Assembly: GCF_913776855.1 (NCBI RefSeq)
Contig: NZ_CAJYQD010000032.1
Span: 1 to 64,000, forward strand
Direction: 5' to 3'
DNA from: an uncultured Sphingomonas sp.
GTDB taxonomy: Bacteria > Pseudomonadota > Alphaproteobacteria > Sphingomonadales > Sphingomonadaceae
Length of the DNA stretch: 64,000 nt
Below the pieces are notes generated by a model. That model worked only from the letters and a program-made list of their open reading frames with translations. It did no database searches and was not told where the DNA came from. Each line of letters begins with the position of its first letter. The stretch's first letter is position 1. This document shows positions 19,057 through 28,433 of this stretch, in pieces. The position numbers and the translations under genes were made by a program.

Positions 19057-22000
19057 TCCCGCTGGTCCTGCTGGCGGCCGCGGCACAGGCCCAGCCGCTC
19101 GACACCTTCGACGACGTGGCAGCATGGCGCGCGGCGTCGTCGGACGGGGTCAGCGCGACGGCGACTACCGTGTCGGGCGCGACGGACAAGGCGCTGCAAC
19201 TGCGCTACGACTTTGCCAAGGTATCGGGCTATGCGTTCGTGCGCCGGACGCTGCCGATCACCTTCCCGGCCAACTGGGAAATGCGGCTGAAGCTGCGCGG
19301 CACCGGCGGGGTCAACGATCTGCAGATCAAGTTCACCGACGTCGACGGCACCAATGTATGGTGGGTGACGAAGCCCAATTTCCGCCCCTCGGCCGCGTGG
19401 CAGGAGATCAAGATCCGGCCGCGCGACGTGCAGTTCGCATGGGGACCGACGACCGACAAGACACTGAAATCCACGCGGGCGGTCGAGATCGTCGTCGTGC
19501 GCGGGCGCGATGGCGGCGCGGGCACGATCGAGGTTGACGACTGGACCTTCGAAAGCCTCCCCCCGCCCCGTCCGTTGCCCGCCCCGGTGGCGAGCGACAT
19601 GCGCGCGATCGATGGCGACCGGACGACGGCGGCCAAGGGGCCGGTGACGATCGATTTCGGCGGCCAGCGCGAACTGGGCGGGGTGGTGTTGCACTGGACC
19701 GGCGCCGCGCCCGCCTATGCGATCGAGGCGAGCGACGACCGTCGCCGCTGGCGCACGCTGCGCAAGGTGACACAGGGCGATGGCGGCAGCGACCCGATTG
19801 CGCTGCCCGATACGGAGACGCGCTATCTGCGGATCAGCGGGGCGAAGGGGCTGGCGGAAGTCGAGGTGAAGGATCGCGCCTGGGCCGAAACGCCCAACGC
19901 CTTCATTGCCGATCTCGCGCGCAATGCCCCGCGTGGCCGCTTCCCACGCGGCTTCACCGAACAAAGCTACTGGACTCTCGTCGCCAGCGACGGCGGTGCG
20001 GTCAGCGGGCTGATCGGCGAGGATGGCGCGATCGAGATCGCCAAGGGCGGCTTCTCGGTCGAACCCTTCGTGGTCGACAACGGCCGGACGATCGCATGGA
20101 GTGACGTCGCGACCGGCCACAGCCTTGAGGACGGCTATCTGCCGATCCCGCACGCGCTGTGGACCGCGACCGGATGGACGCTCGATACCAGCTTGTTCGC
20201 TGATGCGAACAGCAAGCGGCTGATGGCGCGCTGGACCCTGAAGAACACCAGCGACGCCCCACGCACGTTGCGATTGGTACTGGCGGTCCGTCCGTTCCAG
20301 GTGAACCCGCCTGCCCAATTCCTCAGCCAGCGGGGCGGGGTCAGCCCGATCTCGACGCTGGCATGGGATGGCAGCGCGATGGCGGTCGCCACGCCGGGCG
20401 CGATTGCCGGCGATGCGGCGGTCACCCGGCGACTGTTCCCGCTGACCACGCCGGCACAGGCCTGGGCCAAGCCATTCGATCAGGGCGCGCTCGCCGATCC
20501 GGCCGAACCGGGCGAGGCGATGCGGGGCGATGACCCGACGCAACTTGCATCCGGCGGCCTCGCCTATGACGTCACGCTGGCGCCGGGCGAAAGCTGGACG
20601 ACGGCGATGGCGCTGGGCGGCGATGCGCCGGTCACCCAGGCTGCGTTCGACGCCGCCCATGCGGCAACCCGCGCCAGCTGGCAGCGGACGCTGGGCGCGG
20701 TGACGATGACCGTTCCGGCGATGAAGCAGCCGCTGGCCGATACGGTCAGGTCGGCGCTGGCGCAGGTACTGATGAGCCGCGACGGACCGGCGCTGAAGCC
20801 CGGCACCCGCTCCTACGACCGCAGCTGGATTCGCGACGGGGCGATGATGACCGAGACGATGCTGCGCATGGGCGTCGTGACGCCCGGCCGCGCCTTTGCC
20901 GACTGGTACGGGCCGAACCTGTTCGCCAACGGCAAGGTGCCGTGCTGCGTCGATGCGCGCGGACCGGACCCGGTGCCGGAGAATGACAGCCACGGGCAGT
21001 ATATCCACCTCGTCACCGACCTGTATCGCTACACCGGCGACAAGGCCGCGTTGGAGCGCGACTGGCCGAAACTGGACGCGGCGCGGCGCTATATGGAGAG
21101 CCTTGCGCAGTCCGAACGGACCGCTGCCAACCAGACGCCCGAGCGGCGGATGCTGTACGGGCTGATGCCGCCATCGATCAGCCACGAAGGCTATTCGGCC
21201 AAGGCGCAGTACAGCCTGTGGGACGATTTCTGGGCGCTGACCGGATACAAGGACGCCGCCTTCGTCGCGCGCGTGCTGAACAAGCCCGAGGCCGCGGAGA
21301 TCGAGGCGCAGCGCGACCGGTTCCAGCGTGACCTGCACGCTGCGATCGCGGCTGCCGTCAAATTCTGGAAGATCGACTATATCCCCGGCGCGACCAGCAT
21401 GGGCGATTTCGACGCGACCTCGACCACCATGGGGCTGGACCCCGCGGGCGAACAGGCACGGCTCGACCCGACGCTGCTCGCCAATACCTTCGATAAACAG
21501 TGGCGGCGGGTGATGGCGCGGCCGGTCAGCAGCGACTGGGCGGATTATACCCCGTACGAACTGCGCAACGTGTCGGCGATGGTGCGGCTGGGCTGGCGCG
21601 ACCGGGCGAACCGAATGCTCGATTTCTACATGGGCGACCGGCGGCCGGGCGGGTGGAATGGCTGGGCCGAAGTCGTCGGACGCGACCTGCGCGAAATTCG
21701 TTTCCTGGGCGACGTGCCGCACGCGTGGGTCGCATCGGACTATATCCGTGCCGCGCTCGACCTTTTCGCCTATGTCGATCAGGACGCCCAAGCCATCGTG
21801 CTGGCGGGCGGGCTGGACGGCGATTGGCTGGCGGGCAAGGGGTCGGACGTGCGCGGCCTGCGTACGCCGTACGGGACCGTCGATCTCGCCATGCGGGCGG
21901 AAGGAGATCGGATCGTCGCGACCATCGGCGGCGGCGCGATGCCGCCGGGTGGATTCGTGCTGCAATGGCCGCTGGCGGGCGAGGCCGGTAGCGCGACGAT

Positions 22001-22091
22001 CGACGGCAAACCGGCCCGGATCGCAAAGGACGGGCTGCACATCCCGGCGCGACGCGGACCAATTACGGTGACGATGGAACGCCAACGCTGA
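19053..22091 (+). CDS. Large secreted multidomain putative glycoside hydrolase
   Basis: The 1012-residue product starts at GTG 19053, overlapping the upstream stop. A short signal (MIPLVLLAAAAQA) is followed by a CBM11-like beta-sandwich (about 15-165) and an F5/8-type-C-like sandwich (about 175-270). A beta-rich supersandwich spans about 300-520 and an (alpha/alpha)6-type catalytic-looking domain about 540-930. The last contains SYDRSWIRDGAMM near 587-600 and WNGWAEVVGRD near 868. The acidic residues in these motifs suggest an inverting glycosidase or phosphorylase-like enzyme related to GH15/GH63/GH144 folds. The exact family is not recognised. Context implies a role in the same glucan pathway. 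Confidence 0.75.
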   Translation: MIPLVLLAAAAQAQPLDTFDDVAAWRAASSDGVSATATTVSGATDKALQLRYDFAKVSGYAFVRRTLPITFPANWEMRLKLRGTGGVNDLQIKFTDVDGTNVWWVTKPNFRPSAAWQEIKIRPRDVQFAWGPTTDKTLKSTRAVEIVVVRGRDGGAGTIEVDDWTFESLPPPRPLPAPVASDMRAIDGDRTTAAKGPVTIDFGGQRELGGVVLHWTGAAPAYAIEASDDRRRWRTLRKVTQGDGGSDPIALPDTETRYLRISGAKGLAEVEVKDRAWAETPNAFIADLARNAPRGRFPRGFTEQSYWTLVASDGGAVSGLIGEDGAIEIAKGGFSVEPFVVDNGRTIAWSDVATGHSLEDGYLPIPHALWTATGWTLDTSLFADANSKRLMARWTLKNTSDAPRTLRLVLAVRPFQVNPPAQFLSQRGGVSPISTLAWDGSAMAVATPGAIAGDAAVTRRLFPLTTPAQAWAKPFDQGALADPAEPGEAMRGDDPTQLASGGLAYDVTLAPGESWTTAMALGGDAPVTQAAFDAAHAATRASWQRTLGAVTMTVPAMKQPLADTVRSALAQVLMSRDGPALKPGTRSYDRSWIRDGAMMTETMLRMGVVTPGRAFADWYGPNLFANGKVPCCVDARGPDPVPENDSHGQYIHLVTDLYRYTGDKAALERDWPKLDAARRYMESLAQSERTAANQTPERRMLYGLMPPSISHEGYSAKAQYSLWDDFWALTGYKDAAFVARVLNKPEAAEIEAQRDRFQRDLHAAIAAAVKFWKIDYIPGATSMGDFDATSTTMGLDPAGEQARLDPTLLANTFDKQWRRVMARPVSSDWADYTPYELRNVSAMVRLGWRDRANRMLDFYMGDRRPGGWNGWAEVVGRDLREIRFLGDVPHAWVASDYIRAALDLFAYVDQDAQAIVLAGGLDGDWLAGKGSDVRGLRTPYGTVDLAMRAEGDRIVATIGGGAMPPGGFVLQWPLAGEAGSATIDGKPARIAKDGLHIPARRGPITVTMERQR

Positions 22092-22143
22092 AATCTCGTT
22101 TCGTTACCGTGCCGTATACTTCGGCGTGGGGCGAAGGGGGACT

Positions 22144-23118
22144 ATGCGCGGCGTCAAGGCCAGTTTGGGTGCAGTCGCGTTACTGCTGCTGGGGGCGTGT
22201 AACCGGCATCAATCGGCGCTCGACGTGTTTGGCGACGAAGCCGCGACGGTCCGCCATCTGACCGTCATCATGCTGATCGGCGCGATCGTGATCGCCGCCG
22301 GGGTCGCGGCGTTGATGATTGCCGCCGTGCGGGCGCCGGAGGGTAAGCTTACCCTGCGTGGCGGAATGCGGCTCGTCGGATGGCTGGGCGGCGTACTGCC
22401 GGTCGTCGTGTTGCTGGGGCTGCTGCTCTACAGCCTGCCTGCCATGCGCCCGCTGCCGGTGGCGAAGGGCGACCTGCGCATCGCGGTGGAGGGCGAGCAG
22501 TTCTGGTGGCGTGTCCAGTACCAGCCGCCGGGCAGCCCGCCGGTCGTCACCGCCAACGAAATCCGCATTCCGGTCGGCCGCGTCGTGCAATTCGACCTGA
22601 CCGCCGGCGACGTGATCCACAGCTTCTGGATTCCGGGTCTGGCGGGCAAGATGGACATGATCCCCGGCCGCACCAACACGCTGGTCGTCCGCGCGACGAA
22701 GGCCGGCAAGTATCGCGGCGTCTGTACCGAGTTCTGCGGCCTCAGCCACGCGCTGATGGCGTTCGACGTGGTGGCGATGGAGCCGGCCGCGTTCGACGCG
22801 TGGCTGGCCAACGAGCGCCGCCCCGCCGCCCCGGCCGCTGACACCGCCGCCGGCGCGCGTGCCTTCGCCGCCAATGGCTGCACCGGATGCCACGCCATCG
22901 CCGGCACGCCCGCCGCCGGTCAGATCGGCCCCGACCTGACCCATATGGGCAGCCGCACCTCGCTGGGCGCGGGGACGACGCCGATGACCCGCGCGGCGCT
23001 GGTCCGCTTCATCAAGGACGCGCCGGCGGTCAAGCCGGGCGCCCGGATGCCTGCCTATCCGCAATTGTCGTCACAGGACGCGCAGGCGATCGCCGCCTAT
23101 CTGGAAAGCCTGAAATGA
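22144..23118 (+). CDS. coxB: Cytochrome c oxidase subunit II with fused cytochrome c domain (caa3 type)
   Basis: The 324-residue protein starts as a lipoprotein (LLLLGAC, Cys19) and has two transmembrane helices (about 38-65 and 76-98). The CuA site is complete: His159, Cys194, Cys198, His202 and Met205 (CTEFCGLSHALM). A C-terminal class I cytochrome c carries CTGCH at 246-250 with a distal methionine. This is the caa3 arrangement, in which electrons enter through the attached haem c. ATG 22144 is preceded by GAAGGGGG. It is the first gene of a five-gene overlapping operon. Confidence 0.95.
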   Translation: MRGVKASLGAVALLLLGACNRHQSALDVFGDEAATVRHLTVIMLIGAIVIAAGVAALMIAAVRAPEGKLTLRGGMRLVGWLGGVLPVVVLLGLLLYSLPAMRPLPVAKGDLRIAVEGEQFWWRVQYQPPGSPPVVTANEIRIPVGRVVQFDLTAGDVIHSFWIPGLAGKMDMIPGRTNTLVVRATKAGKYRGVCTEFCGLSHALMAFDVVAMEPAAFDAWLANERRPAAPAADTAAGARAFAANGCTGCHAIAGTPAAGQIGPDLTHMGSRTSLGAGTTPMTRAALVRFIKDAPAVKPGARMPAYPQLSSQDAQAIAAYLESLK

Positions 23119-25640
23119 GCCTGCACGCGCAAGACGATCCCGCGCTCCGCGCCGCGCAGGAAGAGCGGCTGCGCGCGGTGTGGAAGCCGCCGCAGGGCAT
23201 TTTCCTGCGCTGGACCGATTGCAACAACAACCGCGTCGGCGTGTGGTACACGCTGACCGCGTTCGGTTTCATGTTGTTCGCGGGCGTGCTGGCGCTCATC
23301 ATGCGCACCCAGCTGGCGGTACCCGAGAACGATCTTGTCTCGGCGAACAGCTTCAACCAGCTGTTCACGCTGCACGGTTCGATGATGATGTTCCTGTTCG
23401 CCGTGCCGATGTTCGAAGCGGTGTCGATCATCCTGTTGCCGCAGCTGCTGGGCGCGCGCGACCTGCCCTTCCCGCGCCTCTCCGCCTTTGGCTATTGGTC
23501 GTTCCTGCTGGGCGGCGTGTTCGTCGGCGGGTCGATCTTCTTCAACGCCGCGCCCGATGGCGGGTGGTTCATGTACCCGCCGCTCACCACCCGCACCGAC
23601 CTGTCGGGGCTGGGCGCCGACATCTGGATGCTGGGGCTGTCCTTTATCGAGGTATCGTCGGTCGCGGCGGCGGTCGAGCTGATCGTCGGCGTGCTGAAAT
23701 GTCGGCCGCCGGGGATGCGGCTGAACCTGATGCCGCTCTATGCCTGGTACATCCTGGTCGTCGCGGTGATGATCCTGTTCGCCTTCCCGCCGCTGATCGC
23801 GGGTGACGTGTTGTTCGAAATGGAGCGGCTGCTGAACTGGCCGTTCTTCGATGCGGCGCGTGGCGGCGATCCGCTGCTGTGGCAGCACCTGTTCTGGATC
23901 TTCGGCCATCCGGAAGTCTATATCGTCTTCCTGCCGTCGATCGCACTGTTCGCGATGATGATCCCGACCTTTGCCCAGCGGCATCTGCTAGGCTATCCGT
24001 GGATCGTGCTGGCGGCGGTCGGCACCGCGTTCCTGTCGTTCGGCCTTTGGGTCCACCACATGTTCGCGACCGGCCTGCCGAAGATCAGCCTCGCCTTCTT
24101 CTCCGCCGCGTCCGAAGCGGTCGCGATCCCGACCGGTATCCAGATTTTCGCGTTCATCGCGACATTGTGGGCCGGCAAGGTGAAGTGGTCGACGCCGCTC
24201 CTCTATGCCAGCGGGTCGCTCGCGATCTTCGTGATCGGCGGGCTGACCGGCGTGATGGTCGCGATCGCGCCGTTGGACTGGCAGGCGCACGATACCTATT
24301 TCGTCGTGGCGCATCTGCACTACGTGCTGATCGGCGGCACGCTATTGCCGCTGTTCGGTGGCCTTTATTATTACTGGCCGCTGATGACCGGCAAGAAGCT
24401 GTCCGACAAGATGGGTCGTACCGCCTTCTGGATGCTGTTCGTCGGCGCGAACCTCACCTTCTTCCCGATGCATTTCAGCGGGTTGTACGGGATGCCGCGC
24501 CGGGTGTTCACCTATCCCAGCGAACTCGGCATCGACTATCTTAACCTCGCCTCGACCATGGGTGCGTACCTGTTCGCGCTCGGCACGCTGGTCGTCTGTA
24601 TCGACCTGGCGCGGTCGCCGTGGCGGGTGAAGGCGGTGCGCAATCCGTGGAACGCCGGGACGCTCGAATGGCTGGCGCATCCGGAGGATGAGGATTGGGG
24701 CATCCGATCGGTGCCGTTGATCGAAAGCCGCTATCCGATCTGGGACCAGAAGGATTTCGTCGCGAAGGTCGACGAAGGTCGCTTCTTCCTGCCCGATGCG
24801 GAGGAGGGCCGGCGCGAGACGATCGTCACCACCGTCCTTGACGCGCGCCCGCTCTATGTCGTGCGCCTGGGCACGCCCAGCTGGGTACCGATGCTGACCG
24901 CAATTGCGCTGGGCAGCGTGTTCATCCTGACCACCTATCACCTCTATTGGTGGTCGCTGGCCGGTGCGATCGTGACACTGGGGTTCGTCCTCTACTGGCT
25001 GTGGACCGGTACCGCCGAAATCCCGGAGAAACCGTCCAAGCCGATCGGCCACGGTATCGAACTGCCACTCTATGTCTCCGGATCGGCCGCGCCGGGATGG
25101 TGGGCGATGTTCATCACGATGATGGCCGATGCCACCGCCTTTTCCGGCCTCGTCTTCGGCTATTATTTCTTCTGGACGGTGCATCCCGAATTTCCGCCCT
25201 CCGGCCCCGGCATGGACGGGCCGGGCATTTTCTGGCCGATGGTGGCGCTGGGCGTCGCGGCGGTCAGCTGGATCGCGACCGTGGCGGCGCGGGAGAGCAA
25301 CCGGCGCGGCGGCGTGGCTGCGGCGCGCGGGTTGCTGGCGCTCGGCATCCTTGCCAGCCTGGCCGGCATCTGGGCCGGGTTGCAGGGACCGCTGACCACC
25401 GGGCTGGACCCTGAACTGCACAGCTATCCCGCGATCGTATGGGTGCTGGTGATCTGGACCACTGCCCATGCCGGTGTCGGCGCGATCATGCAGGCCTACA
25501 CGCTGGCGCGCAGCATCGCCGGGCGGATGACGCCGACCCATGACGCCGATTTGCGCAACATCACCGTGTATCAGCACTTCATGGCGCTGACCGCCATCGT
25601 CACCTATGCGACGATCGGTCTGTTTCCGGGGGTCGCATGA
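23115..25640 (+). CDS. ctaD: Fused cytochrome c oxidase subunits I and III
   Basis: This 841-residue membrane protein contains a full subunit I (about 1-560), with the haem a ligand region FTLHGSMM (His87) and the CuB/tyrosine motif WIFGHPEVYI. The VHHMF and VAHLHYVL histidines are also present. A linker then leads to a subunit III-like module (about 640-841, WWAMFITMMADATAFSGLVFGYYFFW). It reduces oxygen to water and pumps protons. The I-III fusion is known from caa3 oxidases. Its ATG overlaps the coxB stop (ATGA), and its own stop overlaps the next ATG. Confidence 0.95.
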   Translation: MSLHAQDDPALRAAQEERLRAVWKPPQGIFLRWTDCNNNRVGVWYTLTAFGFMLFAGVLALIMRTQLAVPENDLVSANSFNQLFTLHGSMMMFLFAVPMFEAVSIILLPQLLGARDLPFPRLSAFGYWSFLLGGVFVGGSIFFNAAPDGGWFMYPPLTTRTDLSGLGADIWMLGLSFIEVSSVAAAVELIVGVLKCRPPGMRLNLMPLYAWYILVVAVMILFAFPPLIAGDVLFEMERLLNWPFFDAARGGDPLLWQHLFWIFGHPEVYIVFLPSIALFAMMIPTFAQRHLLGYPWIVLAAVGTAFLSFGLWVHHMFATGLPKISLAFFSAASEAVAIPTGIQIFAFIATLWAGKVKWSTPLLYASGSLAIFVIGGLTGVMVAIAPLDWQAHDTYFVVAHLHYVLIGGTLLPLFGGLYYYWPLMTGKKLSDKMGRTAFWMLFVGANLTFFPMHFSGLYGMPRRVFTYPSELGIDYLNLASTMGAYLFALGTLVVCIDLARSPWRVKAVRNPWNAGTLEWLAHPEDEDWGIRSVPLIESRYPIWDQKDFVAKVDEGRFFLPDAEEGRRETIVTTVLDARPLYVVRLGTPSWVPMLTAIALGSVFILTTYHLYWWSLAGAIVTLGFVLYWLWTGTAEIPEKPSKPIGHGIELPLYVSGSAAPGWWAMFITMMADATAFSGLVFGYYFFWTVHPEFPPSGPGMDGPGIFWPMVALGVAAVSWIATVAARESNRRGGVAAARGLLALGILASLAGIWAGLQGPLTTGLDPELHSYPAIVWVLVIWTTAHAGVGAIMQAYTLARSIAGRMTPTHDADLRNITVYQHFMALTAIVTYATIGLFPGVA

Positions 25641-26017
25641 AGCGCGGGCTGCACGGCATGGTGGCCAAGCTGAAGGTCACGCTGTGGTCGCTGATCGTAC
25701 CGCCGACCGTATGGGCGGTACATTTCCTGTTCTCCTACCTGTGGGCGGCGATCCACTGCGCGAAGGTCGGCGGATTTCCGCGCTTTCCAACCCTCTACAC
25801 GGTCGGCACCGTGGTCGCGCTGACGCTGATCCTCGCGGCGGGAGTCGTCGCGCATCTCCAGTCGCGCATACCGGGGGACACGCCGCCGCATGAGGAAGGC
25901 ACCGACAGCGATCGCATCCGCTTCCTCGCCTTCTCCACGGTGTTGCTGGCGGCGCTCAGCTTCGTCGGCGTGATCTTCACCGCAGCGCCGGTGCTGTTCC
26001 TGACGGATTGCCGGTGA
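25637..26017 (+). CDS. Small membrane protein of the oxidase operon
   Basis: The 126-residue product has three predicted transmembrane helices (about 17-37, 55-77 and 97-120) separated by a polar loop (PGDTPPHEEGTDSDRIR). ATG 25637 overlaps the ctaD stop, and its stop overlaps the next start (GTGA). I recognise no named family. Position between the fused subunit I/III and the CtaG-like gene suggests an accessory or assembly role in the oxidase. A start at the internal ATG 25658 is also possible. Confidence 0.82.
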   Translation: MKRGLHGMVAKLKVTLWSLIVPPTVWAVHFLFSYLWAAIHCAKVGGFPRFPTLYTVGTVVALTLILAAGVVAHLQSRIPGDTPPHEEGTDSDRIRFLAFSTVLLAALSFVGVIFTAAPVLFLTDCR

Positions 26018-26607
26018 AGCGCGCGAGCCTGATCGCGGGGCTCGTGCTGTTGCCCGCAGGGTGGCTGGCGGCGGCGCAGGCGGGGATGGTCGGGCATATG
26101 GCCGGGCACATGATCGCCGTCGCCATCGCCGCGCCGCTGCTCGCCTTCGGGCTTGGCGACACCCGCTTCGATCCGGCCCGCCGCTGGCCGCACACCGTCA
26201 CCCCGCTCGCCATGTCGCTGGTCGAGCTGGCGACGGTCTGGGGCTGGCACCTGCCCGCGCTCAGGATACTGGCCGACACGCACCTTGCGGCGATGATCGT
26301 CGAACAGGCGATGTTTTTGCTGGCCGGCTGGCTGCTCTGGGCGGCCGTGCTGGGCACCGGGCCGGACCGGCGTGCGGCGGGGGTCGGCGCACTGCTGCTG
26401 ACCTCGATGCACATGACCCTGCTCGGCGCACTGATCGGCCTGGCCCCGCGCCCGCTCTATCCGGCGATGGCGCACGGGATGCACGATGCGCTGGCCGACC
26501 AGCAACTGGGCGGGGTCGTCATGCTGGTGATCGGCGCGGCCAGCTATTTCCTCGGCGGCCTTGCCCTGCTCGCCACCCTGTTACGCCACCCGGAGCCGAC
26601 GCCATGA
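26014..26607 (+). CDS. CtaG-family cytochrome c oxidase assembly factor (caa3_CtaG type)
   Basis: The 197-residue polytopic membrane protein, probably with five or six helices, has conserved histidine blocks GHMAGHM, WGWHLPA and SMHMTLLGALIGLAPRPLY. These identify the caa3_CtaG family, linked to copper delivery or assembly of caa3 oxidases. GTG 26014 overlaps the upstream stop, and the gene overlaps the next start by 4 bases. A TTG two codons earlier is an alternative start. Confidence 0.85.
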   Translation: MKRASLIAGLVLLPAGWLAAAQAGMVGHMAGHMIAVAIAAPLLAFGLGDTRFDPARRWPHTVTPLAMSLVELATVWGWHLPALRILADTHLAAMIVEQAMFLLAGWLLWAAVLGTGPDRRAAGVGALLLTSMHMTLLGALIGLAPRPLYPAMAHGMHDALADQQLGGVVMLVIGAASYFLGGLALLATLLRHPEPTP

Positions 26608-27653
26608 CCATCCGCCTCACCTGGAAGCGCGTGATCGTGACGTTGCTCGGTATCTTTGCGCTGGGCATGGCCTATGCGTGGTCGGGGCTGTTCAACGTCG
26701 CGGCATCGTCGGGGCATTGGGCGATCACCGACTGGTTCCTGCACTGGGTCATGCGCAATTCGGTGCAGACGCGTGCCGCATTTTCGACGCCGAAGGAGGC
26801 GAAGGACGATAGCGGCCTCGTCAGCGCGGCGGGCTATTACGCGTCGTCCTGCGCATCGTGCCACGGCGCGCCCGGCGTCCGGCCGCTGCCGCTGATGCAG
26901 GCAGCGACGCCCCCTGCCCCCGACCTGTCGAAGAATGCGAAGGAGTGGACCGACCGGCAGCTGTTCTGGATTCTCGAACATGGCGTGAAGTTCAGCGGCA
27001 TGCCCGCCTGGGCCGCGAAGGACCGCCCGGACGAGGTGAAGCGGATGGTCGCGTTCGTCCGATTGCTACCCACCATGACCCCGCAGCAATATCGGGTTCT
27101 GGCCGGCAGCAATGCGCAGGGGTTCGGATCGGCGAACGGCCGGTTCGACAGCTGCGCCGGGTGCCATGGCACCGATGGCCTCGGCCGCGGCCAGCGCGAC
27201 ATTCCGATCCTGGCCGGACAGAATCCCGCCTATCTTGCCGCCGCGCTCCAGGCCTATGCCGCCGGCCACCGCCAGAGCGCGGTCATGGGCAATGCCGCCG
27301 CGCTGCTGACGCCCGAAGAGCGCGTGGCGTTGGCGCAGCGCTTCGCCGCCATGCCCGGCATCGCGCCGGGCCGTGGCGGCAACAAGGACGCAGCGGCGCG
27401 GCAGATCGTCGAGCGCGGCCTGCCGGACAAGCAATTGCCCGCTTGTCGCAGCTGCCACGATGCCGCCGGCGCCAAGCGCTTCCCCGTGATCGACGGCCAG
27501 CGATCGGTCTACATCGCCGAACGGCTGCGCCATTGGCGCGGCGAAAAGGAAGTGGTCGACGCGCGTAAGGATCAGGCAACGATGCCGGTCATCGCGCGGC
27601 GCATTCCGGAGGACATGATCGAGCCGGTCGCCCGCTATCTGGCCGGGGAATGA
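26604..27653 (+). CDS. Membrane-anchored triheme cytochrome c
   Basis: The 349-residue protein has an uncleaved N-terminal helix (about 10-30) and three haem c motifs: CASCH (about residue 83), CAGCH (about 178) and CRSCH (about 281). They belong to three successive class I cytochrome domains resembling cytochrome c4/c5-type repeats. It probably carries electrons from the bc1 complex to the caa3 oxidase encoded upstream. The start overlaps the CtaG-like stop (ATGA), so all five genes form one translationally coupled operon. Confidence 0.9.
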   Translation: MTIRLTWKRVIVTLLGIFALGMAYAWSGLFNVAASSGHWAITDWFLHWVMRNSVQTRAAFSTPKEAKDDSGLVSAAGYYASSCASCHGAPGVRPLPLMQAATPPAPDLSKNAKEWTDRQLFWILEHGVKFSGMPAWAAKDRPDEVKRMVAFVRLLPTMTPQQYRVLAGSNAQGFGSANGRFDSCAGCHGTDGLGRGQRDIPILAGQNPAYLAAALQAYAAGHRQSAVMGNAAALLTPEERVALAQRFAAMPGIAPGRGGNKDAAARQIVERGLPDKQLPACRSCHDAAGAKRFPVIDGQRSVYIAERLRHWRGEKEVVDARKDQATMPVIARRIPEDMIEPVARYLAGE

Positions 27654-27692
27654 CCGGTTGCCAGCGGCCGGAGTCACGATAGGGTGCGCCCG

Positions 27693-28433
27693 ATGGCCCC
27701 CGATTTCGATCTGGACCCGCAAACGGTCCTGCGCGCCTATGCCAGCGGCATCTTTCCGATGGCCGACGACCGCGATGCGCCAGGCATCTATTGGGTAGAA
27801 CCCAAGCTGCGCGGCGTGTTGCCGCTCGACGGCTTCCATTTGTCGCGGTCGCTACGCAAGCTGGTCGCGTCGGATCGCTACCGCGTTACCGCCGACGTCG
27901 CGTTCGGGGAAATCATCGAACTGTGCGCCGAAAGCGCGTCGGACCGGCCGGAGACGTGGATCAACGGCACGATCGAGCGCGCCTTCCTGCGCCTGCACGA
28001 CATGGGATTCGCCCATTCCGTCGAGGTGTGGGACGGCGATCGCCTGGCCGGCGGCCTCTATGGCCTCGCCTTGGGGCACGCATTCTTCGGCGAATCGATG
28101 GTCAGCCGTGCGCCCAGCGCATCGAAGGTCGCGCTGGCGTGGCTGGTCGCGCGATTGAAGGTCGGTGGGTTCCGGCTGCTCGACTGTCAGTTCCAGACCG
28201 ATCATCTGGCGACGATGGGCGCGGTGGAGATTCCGCGAAAAGCCTATTCGGCGCTGTTGTCCGGTGCGCTGGGGATCGATTCGGCCGGCACCGGGCTGGC
28301 CTCCGCCGCATTCGACGCGCTCGACCGGCGCGGGCCGCTGGCCGTCGGCGCCGCCGCTCCTGCCCCGGCCGAGACGGTATCGGGACCGGTGTCGGGGAAG
28401 GACATCGTGCAGCTCTTGGGCCACACGTCATAG
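27693..28433 (+). CDS. aat: Leucyl/phenylalanyl-tRNA--protein transferase
   Basis: The 246-residue enzyme transfers Leu or Phe from aminoacyl-tRNA to N-terminal Arg or Lys, marking proteins for ClpS/ClpAP degradation. Family signatures are AYASGIFPM near the N-terminus, WVEPKLRGVLPL, the GGLYGLALGHAFFGESM block and LLDCQFQTDHLATMGA. ATG 27693 has AGGG about 9 bases upstream; a GTG at 27684 is less likely. The last 190 bases are overlapped on the other strand by the DUF2155 gene. Confidence 0.95.
   Translation: MAPDFDLDPQTVLRAYASGIFPMADDRDAPGIYWVEPKLRGVLPLDGFHLSRSLRKLVASDRYRVTADVAFGEIIELCAESASDRPETWINGTIERAFLRLHDMGFAHSVEVWDGDRLAGGLYGLALGHAFFGESMVSRAPSASKVALAWLVARLKVGGFRLLDCQFQTDHLATMGAVEIPRKAYSALLSGALGIDSAGTGLASAAFDALDRRGPLAVGAAAPAPAETVSGPVSGKDIVQLLGHTS

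Noticed and set aside
18930..22085. 1051-residue minus-strand frame opposite the glycosidase
   Set aside because: Arg/His/Pro-rich shadow of the 1012-residue gene; no start site or motif.
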